Below the pieces are notes generated by a model, which saw nothing but the letters and a program-made list of their open reading frames with translations, was not told the DNA's origin and did no database searches. A DNA stretch of 51,296 nucleotides, from the NCBI RefSeq assembly GCF_000943545.1, contig NZ_JTHP01000050.1, forward strand, positions 1 through 51,296, given 5' to 3'. The first letter of the stretch is position 1, and every line of letters begins with the position of its first letter. A program made the position numbers and the translations under genes. Shown here piece after piece: positions 18,616-27,230 of the stretch. The stretch is from Paenibacillus terrae. GTDB lineage: Bacteria > Bacillota > Bacilli > Paenibacillales > Paenibacillaceae.

Positions 18616-19313
18616 CGTTCTTCCTCCTCAGTCAAGTGAAGTCGATAGCCAGCCCCTCGAACCGTCTCTATGATATCCCCCAGCCCCAGCTCGCTCAGCT
18701 TTTTACGGACACGAGTGACATAAACATTCAGTGTGTTTTCCCCCACATATTGGTAATCATCCCATAAAGCCTCTAAGAGATGAACTCTCCCTACAACCTG
18801 CTTAGGATACGTCATCAATAGCTCTAGCAGTGCTGCTTCTTTCTGGCTAATTTCTACCTGCTTGTCATGGAACACAAGTTCCATAATATCGGGATATAGC
18901 GTCAAACCTGACACTTTCAAGGAACGTGATTTTGGAGCAACGGCATAAGAACCATAGGCACGTCGCAGATTACTTTCTACTTTAGCTAACAGTACTTCGG
19001 GATAAAATGGTTTCGTAATGTAATCATCAGCTCCGTTTTGCAAAGCAATGACCTGATCCATTTTATCATCGCGTGCGGACAAAAAAAGAATGGGACATGT
19101 AGACTGAGTCCGTATTTGCCTGCACCAATAAAATCCATCAAAGCGAGGTAGATTCACATCAAGTAGTACCAAATCAGGCTTTATCTCTTGAAAAATAGCC
19201 AGAACTTGATCGAAATTTGAAACGTTAATCCCCTGATAACCATATTTTTCAAGATATGATTGGAGCAAGGAAGTGATTTGAGGGTCATCCTCTACTATTA
19301 ATATCTTTTGCAT
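18612..19313 (-). CDS. BceR-type (OmpR family) response regulator
   Basis: 233 residues. The receiver domain has the acidic pair EDD at 8-10, phosphorylation site D52 in VLLDVNLPRFDG, the conserved Ser/Thr in FLSARDD and K101 in ITKPF. A winged helix C-terminal domain (about 128-228) binds DNA. A frame runs upstream to 19469, but the receiver starts exactly at the ATG at 19311-19313, which is preceded by AGAAGGTAG, so that start is chosen. It probably activates the transporter promoter in 17528-17600. Confidence 0.94.
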   Translation of the reverse strand: MQKILIVEDDPQITSLLQSYLEKYGYQGINVSNFDQVLAIFQEIKPDLVLLDVNLPRFDGFYWCRQIRTQSTCPILFLSARDDKMDQVIALQNGADDYITKPFYPEVLLAKVESNLRRAYGSYAVAPKSRSLKVSGLTLYPDIMELVFHDKQVEISQKEAALLELLMTYPKQVVGRVHLLEALWDDYQYVGENTLNVYVTRVRKKLSELGLGDIIETVRGAGYRLHLTEEEER

Positions 19314-19488
19314 TGTGTTTTCTACCTTCTTAGTGCTTGAATTTTTAATAACTGATTTCTCTATATATAATGCCTGTATTTGATCGTTCAAGCAATAACA
19401 ACAACCTAATCCCCTTTGTTTTAGATTTAGGAGGTTTTCATTGTGGACTACTGTAAATAAAATGGACACACTGAAACGAGAAATCCTT

Positions 19489-20150
19489 AGGCTGCATTTG
19501 CATACTGGTTCGGGGATACATAACCTAAAGAGGAATGGATTCGGACACCGTTGTAAAAGAAGGTAATGTACTCGGAAATTTTCTTTTCTGCTTCCTTTCT
19601 AGCTCTAAAATGCTCCAGATATACAAGTTCTTTTTTCAAAATGCTGTGAAACGATTCAATGAAAGCATTGTCATAACCGTTCCCTTTTCAGCTCATCTCC
19701 CTTTCATGCCGTATTCTGCAAGCTTTTCCTGGTATTCATGAGCTGCATACTGACTGCCGCGATCTGAATGGTGTAGGACTTCGCCGACAGGACGGTGAGC
19801 TTGATAAGCACATTCTAATGCTGAAAGGACGAGTTCTTTTGTCATTCTCTATCCCATTTGGAAACCTACAATCTGCCGGGTATATACATCCATGACACTG
19901 GCCAAGTAAAGTCATCCTTCATCGGTGGGAATATAAGTGATATCTGTCATCCACACTTCCTCCCGGCGCCTCAGCGGAAAACTGCTGGTTCAGATGGTTT
20001 TCGTGGACGGGCATCTGATGTTTGGAATTTGTTGTGGCTTTGTACTTCTTCACGGTTCTCGATTTTAATCTCAGTGCTTCATGATTCGGGCTACTGTTTT
20101 TTCGGATATGCCGTCGTTGGAAGAAGTTAATCGTTTCGTAGAGCAGGGTG
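19489..20150 (-). mobile_element. Degraded IS3-family transposase (orfB) remnant
   Basis: Read on the minus strand in several frames, the segment encodes successive pieces of an IS3-family DDE transposase: VSEKTVARIMKH, then VWMTDITYIPTDEG, YLASVMDVYTRQIVGFQMG, HHSDRGSQYAAHEYQEKLAEYG, SRKGNGYDNAFIESFHS, and a C-terminal HSSLGYVSPNQYANA. All three DDE acidic positions are still readable, but stops and frameshifts break the frame, so the copy is dead. No orfA or intact ends could be recognised. Confidence 0.85.
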
Positions 20151-20177
20151 AATCAAGAATTGAAGCGTAAGAACAGC

Positions 20178-20219
20178 AAAAGGTGCCCGACGATCCCAAA
20201 GGTCGGTGGACACCTTTTT
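20178..20219 (+). terminator. Terminator-like hairpin next to the IS3 remnant
   Basis: AAAGGTG and GTCGG arms pair imperfectly with CCGAC and CACCTTT, followed by five Ts. There is no intact gene immediately upstream on the plus strand. Confidence 0.45.
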
Positions 20220-20230
20220 ATGTAGAGATT

Positions 20231-20281
20231 CGTCATTCATTGGAAGGTGTTGCTGATCAGGACACCTTCCAATCAATGACG
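20231..20281. repeat. Long inverted repeat of unknown function
   Basis: The arms 20231-20250 and 20262-20281 are complementary over 20 bp with a single C/C mismatch, around an 11-base loop holding TGATCA. No T-tract follows on either strand, so a simple terminator is unlikely. It lies between two transposase remnants and may be a leftover mobile-element end or a protein-binding palindrome. Confidence 0.75.
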
Positions 20282-20540
20282 GGAAGCTTGGTGAAAATTT
20301 AAACTTATTATTTATGATGCGGATCTCTATTAGTCTCGATTAATAAAATGAAGCGAGAGCATCGTGTCCTAGCGATTCCCATTTCCATGCACATCCCCTC
20401 TGAGTGCCAGTCACCATGAGAACTATCGTCAAAAAAGGTTGAGCGAAAGGTCAATTCAAAGTGCTTTCTTCACTATTTCAATAACATCAATAATGTTTAC
20501 ATGGAGCGGACGGCAATAGAACATCCAGAAGAAATCATTA

Positions 20541-20743
20541 AAGATTCATGTCGTAGTTGATGCGCTAGGTAACCCGATTCACTTCGACTTGTCCGGAGAC
20601 GAGAACCATGATTCGGTTCAAGGATACGATATTCTGAAACAGTTGAAGCTGACGTTAAAGCACATCTTGGCAGACCGGGCCTATGATACGATTGCGATTC
20701 GAACCCTTTTGGAAGAAGAACAAGACCATCCCTGTGATTCCTG
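20541..20743 (+). mobile_element. Fragment of an IS5/IS4-like transposase
   Basis: The fragment encodes KIHVVVDALGNPIHFDLSGD and later HILADRAYDTIAIRTLLEEE, which are the central DDE region of IS5-family transposases (the Asp of VVVDA and of LADRAYD are catalytic). The frame stops at 20743 and no start or ends remain. The flanking sequence 20282-20540 holds nothing else that I can support. Confidence 0.75.
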
Positions 20744-20807
20744 AGTAAAGAAAGCGTTGACTTCACCTCACAATCATCTCCACCGGAATTGAAGTTATGA
20801 AAATGAT

Positions 20808-20848
20808 AAAAAGGACAGGTCGAATGCAATCATTCCTCTGTCCTTTTT
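20808..20848. terminator. Bidirectional terminator, end of the polyol PTS operon
   Basis: AAAAAGGACAG pairs with CTGTCCTTTTT around a 19-base loop. On the minus strand it would stop the operon about 60 bases after the gatA stop codon. Confidence 0.85.
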
Positions 20849-20909
20849 GCAGTAAAATCAGCACCACCAAGCATGAATTTTCTATCTTTTTATAGATTAT
20901 GTGTCTCTA

Positions 20910-21383
20910 TTAAAGCAACTTCAAGAGTATTTCCTCGATCTCGTCAGGATTAGTTGCATTTTGAAAACGTTTAACGAATTTTTCTTCTTGAAACAAACTT
21001 GTTAAGTTCTTTAAAAATGAGATGTGCATCTTAGGATTTTTTACTACAAGTACCATCACGATTTCTGCGTTAACAGTTTCATCAGATCCCCCCATATCCT
21101 CGAACTCTATGCTATTATCTAAAACTGCAACGGCAATAGCAGTTTCGTTAACAAATTCTTTATTTGTATGTGGAATTGCTATACCAATTGTCCCCATGTT
21201 GATTCCGGTCGGATATTCGATTTCACGTTGAAGCAATGATTCTGTATATCCTTTTTTGGCATAATTTTTCTCTTCTATCATTTTTCCAAAGCTTTTGATA
21301 AGCTCTTCCCTCGAATCGTAACGTGCGTGCAGTTGAATTAAATCCTGATCAAACACGAGTCCATTTATCGTTTTTGCGCTCAT
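20910..21383 (-). CDS. gatA: PTS sugar transporter subunit IIA, galactitol/fructose type
   Basis: 157 residues forming a single EIIA-2 domain. The phosphorylated residue is H72 in GIAIPHTNKE, and the QREIEYPTGI motif before it is typical. IIA takes phosphate from HPr and gives it to the IIB encoded at the other end of this operon. The ATG at 21383 follows an AGGGAG-like ribosome binding site. It is the last gene before the operon terminator. The name reflects family similarity; the sugar alcohol is not known. Confidence 0.85.
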   Translation of the reverse strand: MSAKTINGLVFDQDLIQLHARYDSREELIKSFGKMIEEKNYAKKGYTESLLQREIEYPTGINMGTIGIAIPHTNKEFVNETAIAVAVLDNSIEFEDMGGSDETVNAEIVMVLVVKNPKMHISFLKNLTSLFQEEKFVKRFQNATNPDEIEEILLKLL

Positions 21384-21431
21384 AATAATTACTCCCTTTT
21401 ATAAAAATCGGAAAACATAGATATCTTTTTA

Positions 21432-23489
21432 TTAATCCGTACCATATTTTTTGATGATACTATGGATATCCATTGCACTTTGGGCTTGAATGATAGCTTC
21501 ACAATCGTCTTTACTTTCAACAAGTTTCATTAACTGAACCAATGCCCTTAAGTGCTGTTGTTTATCGACAGCGGCTATGATAATAACGATGTTTATCGGC
21601 CTATTTCTTGCAAATTCAACGCCTTGCTCTAAACGGAGCAAGCTCATAGCTACTTCGTTTACGCCACTTTCGGGACTATCATGAGGAATTGCCACATTTG
21701 GGCTAATAATGATATACGGATCTTCCACATCGTAATGTTGGATCATAGCTTCTACATAAGAAGGTTGGATACTCCCTTGAAGCAGCAGCGGTAGCGCCCC
21801 TAATCGTATAGCCTCTTCCCAAGATGATACTGAAGGAAGCAATGTAATATTCTCCGGCGTTATCAGGTCATGCAAATTTGTCTTTTGTAATTCGGGTTGT
21901 GTTTTGAAAGACAACGAGTGATGGCTTGTAAAGTATTGTTGTAATTCCTTTGCAAGAAGTTGCCTGTTCTGAACGGTTGCATATTTCTCAACGATCTCCA
22001 GAATATTTTTCAAACTTAATTCAGATGGAGTGAATCCATGCAATAATTCCATCACTTGTTTTCGTAGAGAGATTTTTTCTTCCTTTTGTAATATTGGCTT
22101 GACTATAAATAGTCGTTTGTTCGTTTGCAGATATACGGAAGAAAAAACAATGTCATATTCCAAATCATACATCTTGAATTCTCTCACAGATAAGGAATCC
22201 AGAAAAATGAATTCAGGAAATAAATCATTCAAGGTAATGAGTAAAAGCTTAGAAACGGATACTCCGTTAGCGCAAACCACTACTGCTTTTGTTTTACTCA
22301 GAATGCTGTCTCCTTGCTTTGTTAACCAACCGCCTATCAGCATCGTTAAATAAGTGCATTCACTATCTGGAATATCACAGCCAATGTAATCAGCTAAAGG
22401 TTTTGCTGACTTTTTTACAAGGTGGTGCAGTTCTATGAATTCACTGTTAATTGTTTCTTGTAGTGGGTTAGTAATAGTAAGTTTATATTTAATGCGATAA
22501 TATGCAGGTTTTATATGCAGCATGATCATATGCAACAACTGCTTTTTGTCTTGTAAGAGGATGCAGGACATTTTCTCGAATCGCTCCAGCATCTTTTTCA
22601 ATGCCTGATTTAAATCTGATACGATGTCTTCCCCAAGGAACTCAGATGAGGAAACATTCGTCGTAAGAATTTGCAGTGTTATGAATAATCTTTCCTCGGT
22701 CGGTATATGCTCCAAATCCGATAGTAGTTCTTGAACCGCTTGGTACTCCTTGGTATCCGATAATTCTTCATAGCTAATATGAAAGGAATTTATTGTTTTC
22801 CCAAGTTTGATTCTTCGCAGCAAGATCAGTAGGATATGCGGCAAAGTTTTCATCTTATCGTCTGTAAATTTCAAGCTCAGATGGCTTTCAATCTTTTCAA
22901 GACGTTCATGAATCTGTTGCACTTCTTTTTCAGTGATCTCTGCTAACTGTTGAACCCATTTTTCCCCATTGTACATGTGATGAATTTTGTTAACGACATC
23001 AATCAATAACTTTCTTTTTTGAAATTCAACACCCTCAATTGAGTAACCAGATAACCGAGAATAACGGATACTAAGATCATAAGGTTCGACTAATTCTTGT
23101 GATGCTTTTAGATCATTTAGTATGGTATTCTTGCTTACATAAATGGAACTGGTAAAATGAAATAAAGATAATTCTTCACTACGACTCAGTAGGATCAGAA
23201 TAATAAGTTCCACTCGCTCTGCTTCAGAAAAAGTATACTTTTTTGTCGAAGGCTTGTTTACTTCATTAGGCACAGCAGAGAAGAGAGTAGCATCAACAAT
23301 AAAAACACCCTGTTTATTCCGTTCAATTTTTGGTAGGCGTTGGCCCTCTAACCAGTCATTGATTTTTTCAAGGCTGTAACTGATTTGCCTGCGGCTTAAA
23401 CCATACTTATGTTCCAAGTTCTTACTCTTCACACTTGGATTTGATAACAATTCTTGCAGCAAGCTGCTGCTTCTATCATCAAGCTGCAT
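21432..23489 (-). CDS. PRD-containing transcriptional regulator with PTS EIIB and EIIA domains (MtlR/LicR type)
   Basis: 685 residues from the ATG at 23487-23489, which has AGGAGG just before it; the frame runs further to 23558 but without a ribosome binding site. Domains in order: a DeoR-type helix-turn-helix (about 1-60, with LSRRQISYSLEKIN), a second HTH-like part, two PTS regulation domains with His sites (about 180-380), a GatB-like EIIB with Cys in VVVCANGVS (about 400-480), and an EIIA-2 with His in NVAIPHDSPE (about 545-680). Regulators of this type activate an operon when the cognate PTS is dephosphorylated. Its place inside the operon makes the polyol PTS its expected target. Confidence 0.9.
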   Translation of the reverse strand: MQLDDRSSSLLQELLSNPSVKSKNLEHKYGLSRRQISYSLEKINDWLEGQRLPKIERNKQGVFIVDATLFSAVPNEVNKPSTKKYTFSEAERVELIILILLSRSEELSLFHFTSSIYVSKNTILNDLKASQELVEPYDLSIRYSRLSGYSIEGVEFQKRKLLIDVVNKIHHMYNGEKWVQQLAEITEKEVQQIHERLEKIESHLSLKFTDDKMKTLPHILLILLRRIKLGKTINSFHISYEELSDTKEYQAVQELLSDLEHIPTEERLFITLQILTTNVSSSEFLGEDIVSDLNQALKKMLERFEKMSCILLQDKKQLLHMIMLHIKPAYYRIKYKLTITNPLQETINSEFIELHHLVKKSAKPLADYIGCDIPDSECTYLTMLIGGWLTKQGDSILSKTKAVVVCANGVSVSKLLLITLNDLFPEFIFLDSLSVREFKMYDLEYDIVFSSVYLQTNKRLFIVKPILQKEEKISLRKQVMELLHGFTPSELSLKNILEIVEKYATVQNRQLLAKELQQYFTSHHSLSFKTQPELQKTNLHDLITPENITLLPSVSSWEEAIRLGALPLLLQGSIQPSYVEAMIQHYDVEDPYIIISPNVAIPHDSPESGVNEVAMSLLRLEQGVEFARNRPINIVIIIAAVDKQQHLRALVQLMKLVESKDDCEAIIQAQSAMDIHSIIKKYGTD

Positions 23490-23598
23490 GGCTCTCTCTC
23501 CTCCTTCCTTGTTAATAATAATATTGACAGCTCCAGAGGATTTTATAAGAGGCTTCAAGTTTAGGTCGTATTCAAATTACTCAATTTAATCTTTGCTC

Positions 23599-23642
23599 TT
23601 GGAGGCGCTCTGTGAAGAATCGAAATTTTGTTCTGCCTCCAA
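23599..23642. promoter_or_regulatory. Hairpin in the hxlB-regulator gap
   Basis: TTGGAGGC (23599-23606) pairs with GCCTCCAA (23635-23642) around 28 bases. It lies in the 162-base gap between the SIS gene and the PRD regulator. There is no clear T-tract on the minus strand, so partial termination or transcript processing are both possible. Confidence 0.4.
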
Positions 23643-23651
23643 ATCAAACGT

Positions 23652-24215
23652 TTATTCCAAATTAGCATGTCTTAATTTCATGTCATCATAGGTTTCATTA
23701 AAAGTAGCTACCCATTCCAAAACAATCGCATCATACAAGAGAAGACTTAATTGCTCAAATGCCGATCCCATTGGTTGAATAGAAGATTCCATTAAATCAG
23801 TATCCGTTTCTTTATTGTCAACATTAATTAAAAGCATGTAATCAGCTAGTTTCCCCAAAGTGGACTGCGAATTCGTTGTATTAAGAATTACCTTTGCTCC
23901 TGATTGCTTTGCTTTTTTTGCATTTACTATTAGACCAGCGGTTTCTCCTGAACCAGAACCAATAAATAAAATATCCTCTGCTTGAATGCTTGGAGTAGTA
24001 ATATCACCAACAATATAAACCGCTTTACCTAAGTGCAACAGTCGATTAGCGAAAGCACGGATCGCTAAACCTGATCTCCCTGAACCAGCAAGGAAAATCC
24101 GCTTTGTATTATACAAGGCTTGCAGAATTTGTTCACTTTCACCAACATTCATTAAGGAAATACTTCTTTCTAATTCTTTCATAATGACTTCCATTTGTTT
24201 AATTAATTTGTCCAT
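23652..24215 (-). CDS. hxlB: SIS-domain sugar isomerase, 6-phospho-3-hexuloisomerase-like
   Basis: 187 residues, the usual HxlB length, with a single SIS domain. FLAGSGRSGLAIRAFANRL at about 41-59 is the nucleotide-free sugar-phosphate-binding loop, and FIGSGSGET near 84-92 is the second binding loop. HxlB interconverts 3-hexulose-6-phosphate and fructose-6-phosphate in formaldehyde fixation, together with HxlA. No hxlA (hexulose phosphate synthase) gene is next to it; a ribulose-phosphate-3-epimerase-like gene sits two genes upstream instead. A role in polyol catabolism rather than formaldehyde removal is therefore inferred. Confidence 0.85.
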   Translation of the reverse strand: MDKLIKQMEVIMKELERSISLMNVGESEQILQALYNTKRIFLAGSGRSGLAIRAFANRLLHLGKAVYIVGDITTPSIQAEDILFIGSGSGETAGLIVNAKKAKQSGAKVILNTTNSQSTLGKLADYMLLINVDNKETDTDLMESSIQPMGSAFEQLSLLLYDAIVLEWVATFNETYDDMKLRHANLE

Positions 24216-24225
24216 AAGTTCACCT

Positions 24226-25278
24226 TCAGCTTTCTGGATACATGATTACCTTGCCGATAAGTTCTTTTCTTTCCATTAATCGTTCAAACATTTCTGAACC
24301 TTCTTCAAGCGGTATACGATGTGTAATCATTTTTTTAGTATTTAATCTGTTATTGTGCATAAAGTGAACAGTCGTTGCCCATTCCTTACCTGGGAATGGT
24401 GCGGATACACAACTCCATGATCCCCACACGGTTAACTCACTTCTTAAGATTTTTTCAAAATAAAATCTTTCCATAGCAACGTCTGCATATGGGATACCTA
24501 AAAAGACAACTCCGCCGCCCTTTTTAGCATAACCAAACACAGTTGATGCTGTAGTTGGCGTTCCAGCTGCTTCAACTACAATATCTGCATTCATGCCGTC
24601 TGTATAATCAGCTACCTTTACCAAAACATTTTCTTTCAATGAATTTATTGTATAATCTGCGCCTAAATCTTGTGCAATTTGAAGTTTTTCATCATCAATG
24701 TCAACAGCAATAACCTTTTTTGCGCCAAAAATTTTTGCCCATTGAACAGCAAACAACCCAATGGTTCCCCCTGCACCAACAATGACCACATCATTGCCCA
24801 CTGATAGGTTGGTCCGATAATAACCATGTAAAACTACTGTCGAAGGTTCTATCATCGAGGCGGAATCAAAATCTAAATCATCAGGCAATTTGATTAAATT
24901 TTTCTCTGGGAGTTTAATGTATTCGGCGAATCCACCAGGTTCCTTAGCACCTATTGCATGCAATGAATTCGCTCTAGCTGGTTGACCTGCTCGATAATAA
25001 TAATCATCTTCTTCAATTAGTGCTGGACATCCAGCAACATGGTCTCCAACTTTTAGATCTGTTACTTGATCGCCAACTTGTTCTACAACACCTGCAAATT
25101 CATGTCCCCATACCTGACCAGGTGTGACTGCACCCAATTTTTTATATCGAGAGATATCAGATCCACAAATGCCACATGCTTTTATTTTTACAATGACATC
25201 TTTTCCATCCAGTATTTGAGGTTTTTCCGCTTCTTCAAAACGTATGTCTCTGGCACCATACAGTTTTAATGATTTCAT
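24226..25278 (-). CDS. gatD: Zinc-dependent polyol-phosphate dehydrogenase, galactitol-1-phosphate 5-dehydrogenase-like
   Basis: 350 residues of the medium-chain dehydrogenase family. The catalytic zinc ligands are C38 in GICGSD, H61-E62 in GHEF and a later Glu in MIEPSTV. The NAD-binding loop is VGAGGTIGLFAVQ. The segment TVWGSWSCVSAPFPGKEW closely matches GatD-type enzymes. The structural-zinc loop is unusual: only one Cys is left where four are normal (CPALIEEDDYYYR region). The expected reaction is NAD-dependent oxidation of a polyol phosphate to a ketose phosphate. Its stop is 10 bases before the hxlB start, and its ATG overlaps the epimerase stop (ATGA). Confidence 0.87.
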   Translation of the reverse strand: MKSLKLYGARDIRFEEAEKPQILDGKDVIVKIKACGICGSDISRYKKLGAVTPGQVWGHEFAGVVEQVGDQVTDLKVGDHVAGCPALIEEDDYYYRAGQPARANSLHAIGAKEPGGFAEYIKLPEKNLIKLPDDLDFDSASMIEPSTVVLHGYYRTNLSVGNDVVIVGAGGTIGLFAVQWAKIFGAKKVIAVDIDDEKLQIAQDLGADYTINSLKENVLVKVADYTDGMNADIVVEAAGTPTTASTVFGYAKKGGGVVFLGIPYADVAMERFYFEKILRSELTVWGSWSCVSAPFPGKEWATTVHFMHNNRLNTKKMITHRIPLEEGSEMFERLMERKELIGKVIMYPES

Positions 25279-25940
25279 TTTCTCTCATCCTTTCTCTCTC
25301 CATGTTCTAGACTTTTCAAATTCTTCACATGTGCTTTGTTATTCGAAAATAAATATGATCCGATGACAACCAAAGATGCTCCTGCTTCGATACATTGACT
25401 AGCTATACTCTCATCGACTCCACCATCAACTTCGATCTGAATATCTCGTTGACCTATCATTACTTTCAGTTCTCTTATTCTATCAATCGTTTCTTCCATA
25501 AAAACTTGATTAGGTCTTCCTGGATTGATCGACATAACTAGAACATAGTCAATGATGTTTAGAAAAGGTTTCAATAAAGAGGTGTCCGTCCCAGGATTAA
25601 TGACGATCCCTGCTTTCCTTCCATGTTGCTTAATCTGATCAATGACAAAACGAATATGAGGAGTTGATTCATAGTGAACTGATATCATTTCTGCTCCAGT
25701 GTCCAACACACTCGCTATATGCTGCTCTGGGGCTGATACCATCATGTGAACATCTAATTTCATATTCACTTGTTTTTTTATATTTTTAATTTGTTCTGGT
25801 CCAAATGCGATATGAGGGACGAAGTTTCCGTCCATCATATCTACATGAAGTACTTGAAATCCTTCTTCATATAAAACATCGCATTCACTTTTTAGGTTCA
25901 TTAAATCTGCTGCAAATATTGAAGGTAAAATCAGATTCAT
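25275..25940 (-). CDS. Ribulose-phosphate 3-epimerase family protein (Rpe/AlsE-like)
   Basis: 221 residues, standard length for the TIM-barrel epimerases. Motifs in order: LPSIFAADLMNL (N-terminal Ser and Asp), LHVDMMDGNFVPH with the metal-binding His-x-Asp, LDVHMMV, INPGTD, MSINPGRPNQVF and VDGGVDE. The enzyme inverts carbon 3 of ribulose-5-phosphate or of a hexulose-6-phosphate such as allulose-6-phosphate. Which substrate is used cannot be told. The C-terminus is strongly charged. The gene overlaps the dehydrogenase start by 4 bases, so it is tightly coupled to polyol oxidation. Confidence 0.88.
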   Translation of the reverse strand: MNLILPSIFAADLMNLKSECDVLYEEGFQVLHVDMMDGNFVPHIAFGPEQIKNIKKQVNMKLDVHMMVSAPEQHIASVLDTGAEMISVHYESTPHIRFVIDQIKQHGRKAGIVINPGTDTSLLKPFLNIIDYVLVMSINPGRPNQVFMEETIDRIRELKVMIGQRDIQIEVDGGVDESIASQCIEAGASLVVIGSYLFSNNKAHVKNLKSLEHGERKDERK

Positions 25941-25962
25941 TATTTTTCCTCTTCTCTAGTCT

Positions 25963-27216
25963 TTATTTAACTAAAGTGCTTGCCCAATAAATTAATAAGT
26001 TCCATATCTCAGAAAAAGTAACATCTGTCCCTAAACCTTTTAACTCGACACCTGCGCTGTTAAGCATCTGTGTTGCACCTGGTGCAACAAATCCTGCCAA
26101 ATAAAATGTGATAATACAAAATACTACTGTCGAAACAATAGAACGGAATAGATTTCCTTTACTTGTTAACGTACACATTACAGAAATATAGGTAACAGAC
26201 ATTAACAGTCCTATTGGAAAGAACTGAACTCCAGGTAAAATGAGTGCCAATAACATAACAATTGGAATAGAAACGACTGTAGTTGTAATAGTAGTCGGAT
26301 CGCCTAAGCCTAGCGCAATATCCATCCCCACATTTAGATTGGAGTTATTCCCCATGCGTTTAATCATAAAGTCTTTTGCCGATTTCCCAATTGGAGATAG
26401 CCCGTCCATCATCACTCCAACAACTTTAGGCATTAATACCATAACTCCAGCTATCCCTGTGGCCATAGTCACTATCTCTGTAACAGGTCTTTTAGTAATT
26501 GCCCCTAAAACTAACCCAACAATAAATCCAATAATAACTGGGTCCCCGAGAACGCCTATTTTTTTATTAATTTTACTCAGAGAAAACTCCAATTTATTTA
26601 AACCAGGAATGAAATCAATGATTCTATTTACCAGCCAGGCAATCGGATAACCCCAAGCTGAATAAATAATAGTTGTGCAGGTTGTACCTTCTAAACCAAA
26701 GTATTCTTGCCATTTTGAAGCAATTAAATCACCAACGAATAGAGCAATAACAGACATCACCAATGTTACTACCAACCCTAACCAGAAACTGTCAAAAAGA
26801 AAGTAAGCCAAAGCTCCTGGGATTAGAAAATGCATGTAATTCCATATATCCACATTTAACGTTTTTGTCCATCTAAGTCGAACTAATACTAGATTAATAA
26901 TTAAACCAAGAGGGATTGCTAATGCTGCAAAAGGAGGCACCCAAGATGCCGCCCCTACAGCTGGCCATCCAATATCTGCAATTGTAAATCCAGAACCGAT
27001 TTTTGCATAATAATCAACTGCCGGTTTTAGGGAGGAATTGAGCAAGCCAACAACTAATGTTAAACCTAAGAAGCCTACCCCAACTAAAAGACCGGATTTG
27101 ATAGCGTTTCCAATTTTCATTCGAAAAACTAGACCTAATACGGTGATTATTATTGGTAAAATCGCTGTTGCTCCCATATCAGTAATAGATTTAATAATAT
27201 TATGCACAGTATCCAT
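25963..27216 (-). CDS. gatC: PTS galactitol-type transporter subunit IIC
   Basis: 417 residues, very hydrophobic, with about 9-11 transmembrane segments. It has the EIIC-GAT pattern, including LPIIITVLGLVFRMKIGNAI at the N-terminus and KISPIG-like and MDIALGLGDPTTI segments toward the C-terminus. It forms the membrane channel for a sugar alcohol, which is phosphorylated by the neighbouring IIB as it enters. The gene follows gatB by 14 bases and precedes the epimerase by 22. Among GatC relatives, galactitol, D-arabitol and ribitol are all known substrates, so the specificity is open. Confidence 0.9.
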   Translation of the reverse strand: MDTVHNIIKSITDMGATAILPIIITVLGLVFRMKIGNAIKSGLLVGVGFLGLTLVVGLLNSSLKPAVDYYAKIGSGFTIADIGWPAVGAASWVPPFAALAIPLGLIINLVLVRLRWTKTLNVDIWNYMHFLIPGALAYFLFDSFWLGLVVTLVMSVIALFVGDLIASKWQEYFGLEGTTCTTIIYSAWGYPIAWLVNRIIDFIPGLNKLEFSLSKINKKIGVLGDPVIIGFIVGLVLGAITKRPVTEIVTMATGIAGVMVLMPKVVGVMMDGLSPIGKSAKDFMIKRMGNNSNLNVGMDIALGLGDPTTITTTVVSIPIVMLLALILPGVQFFPIGLLMSVTYISVMCTLTSKGNLFRSIVSTVVFCIITFYLAGFVAPGATQMLNSAGVELKGLGTDVTFSEIWNLLIYWASTLVK

Positions 27217-27230
27217 TATGATCTACCACC

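Noticed and set aside
19314..19469. A 52-residue N-terminal extension of the BceR-type regulator
   Set aside because: The receiver domain begins exactly at 19313, where AGAAGG precedes an ATG.
26240..26650. A 136-codon plus-strand frame inside gatC
   Set aside because: It is Ile/Thr-rich, as expected for the antisense of a hydrophobic membrane protein gene.
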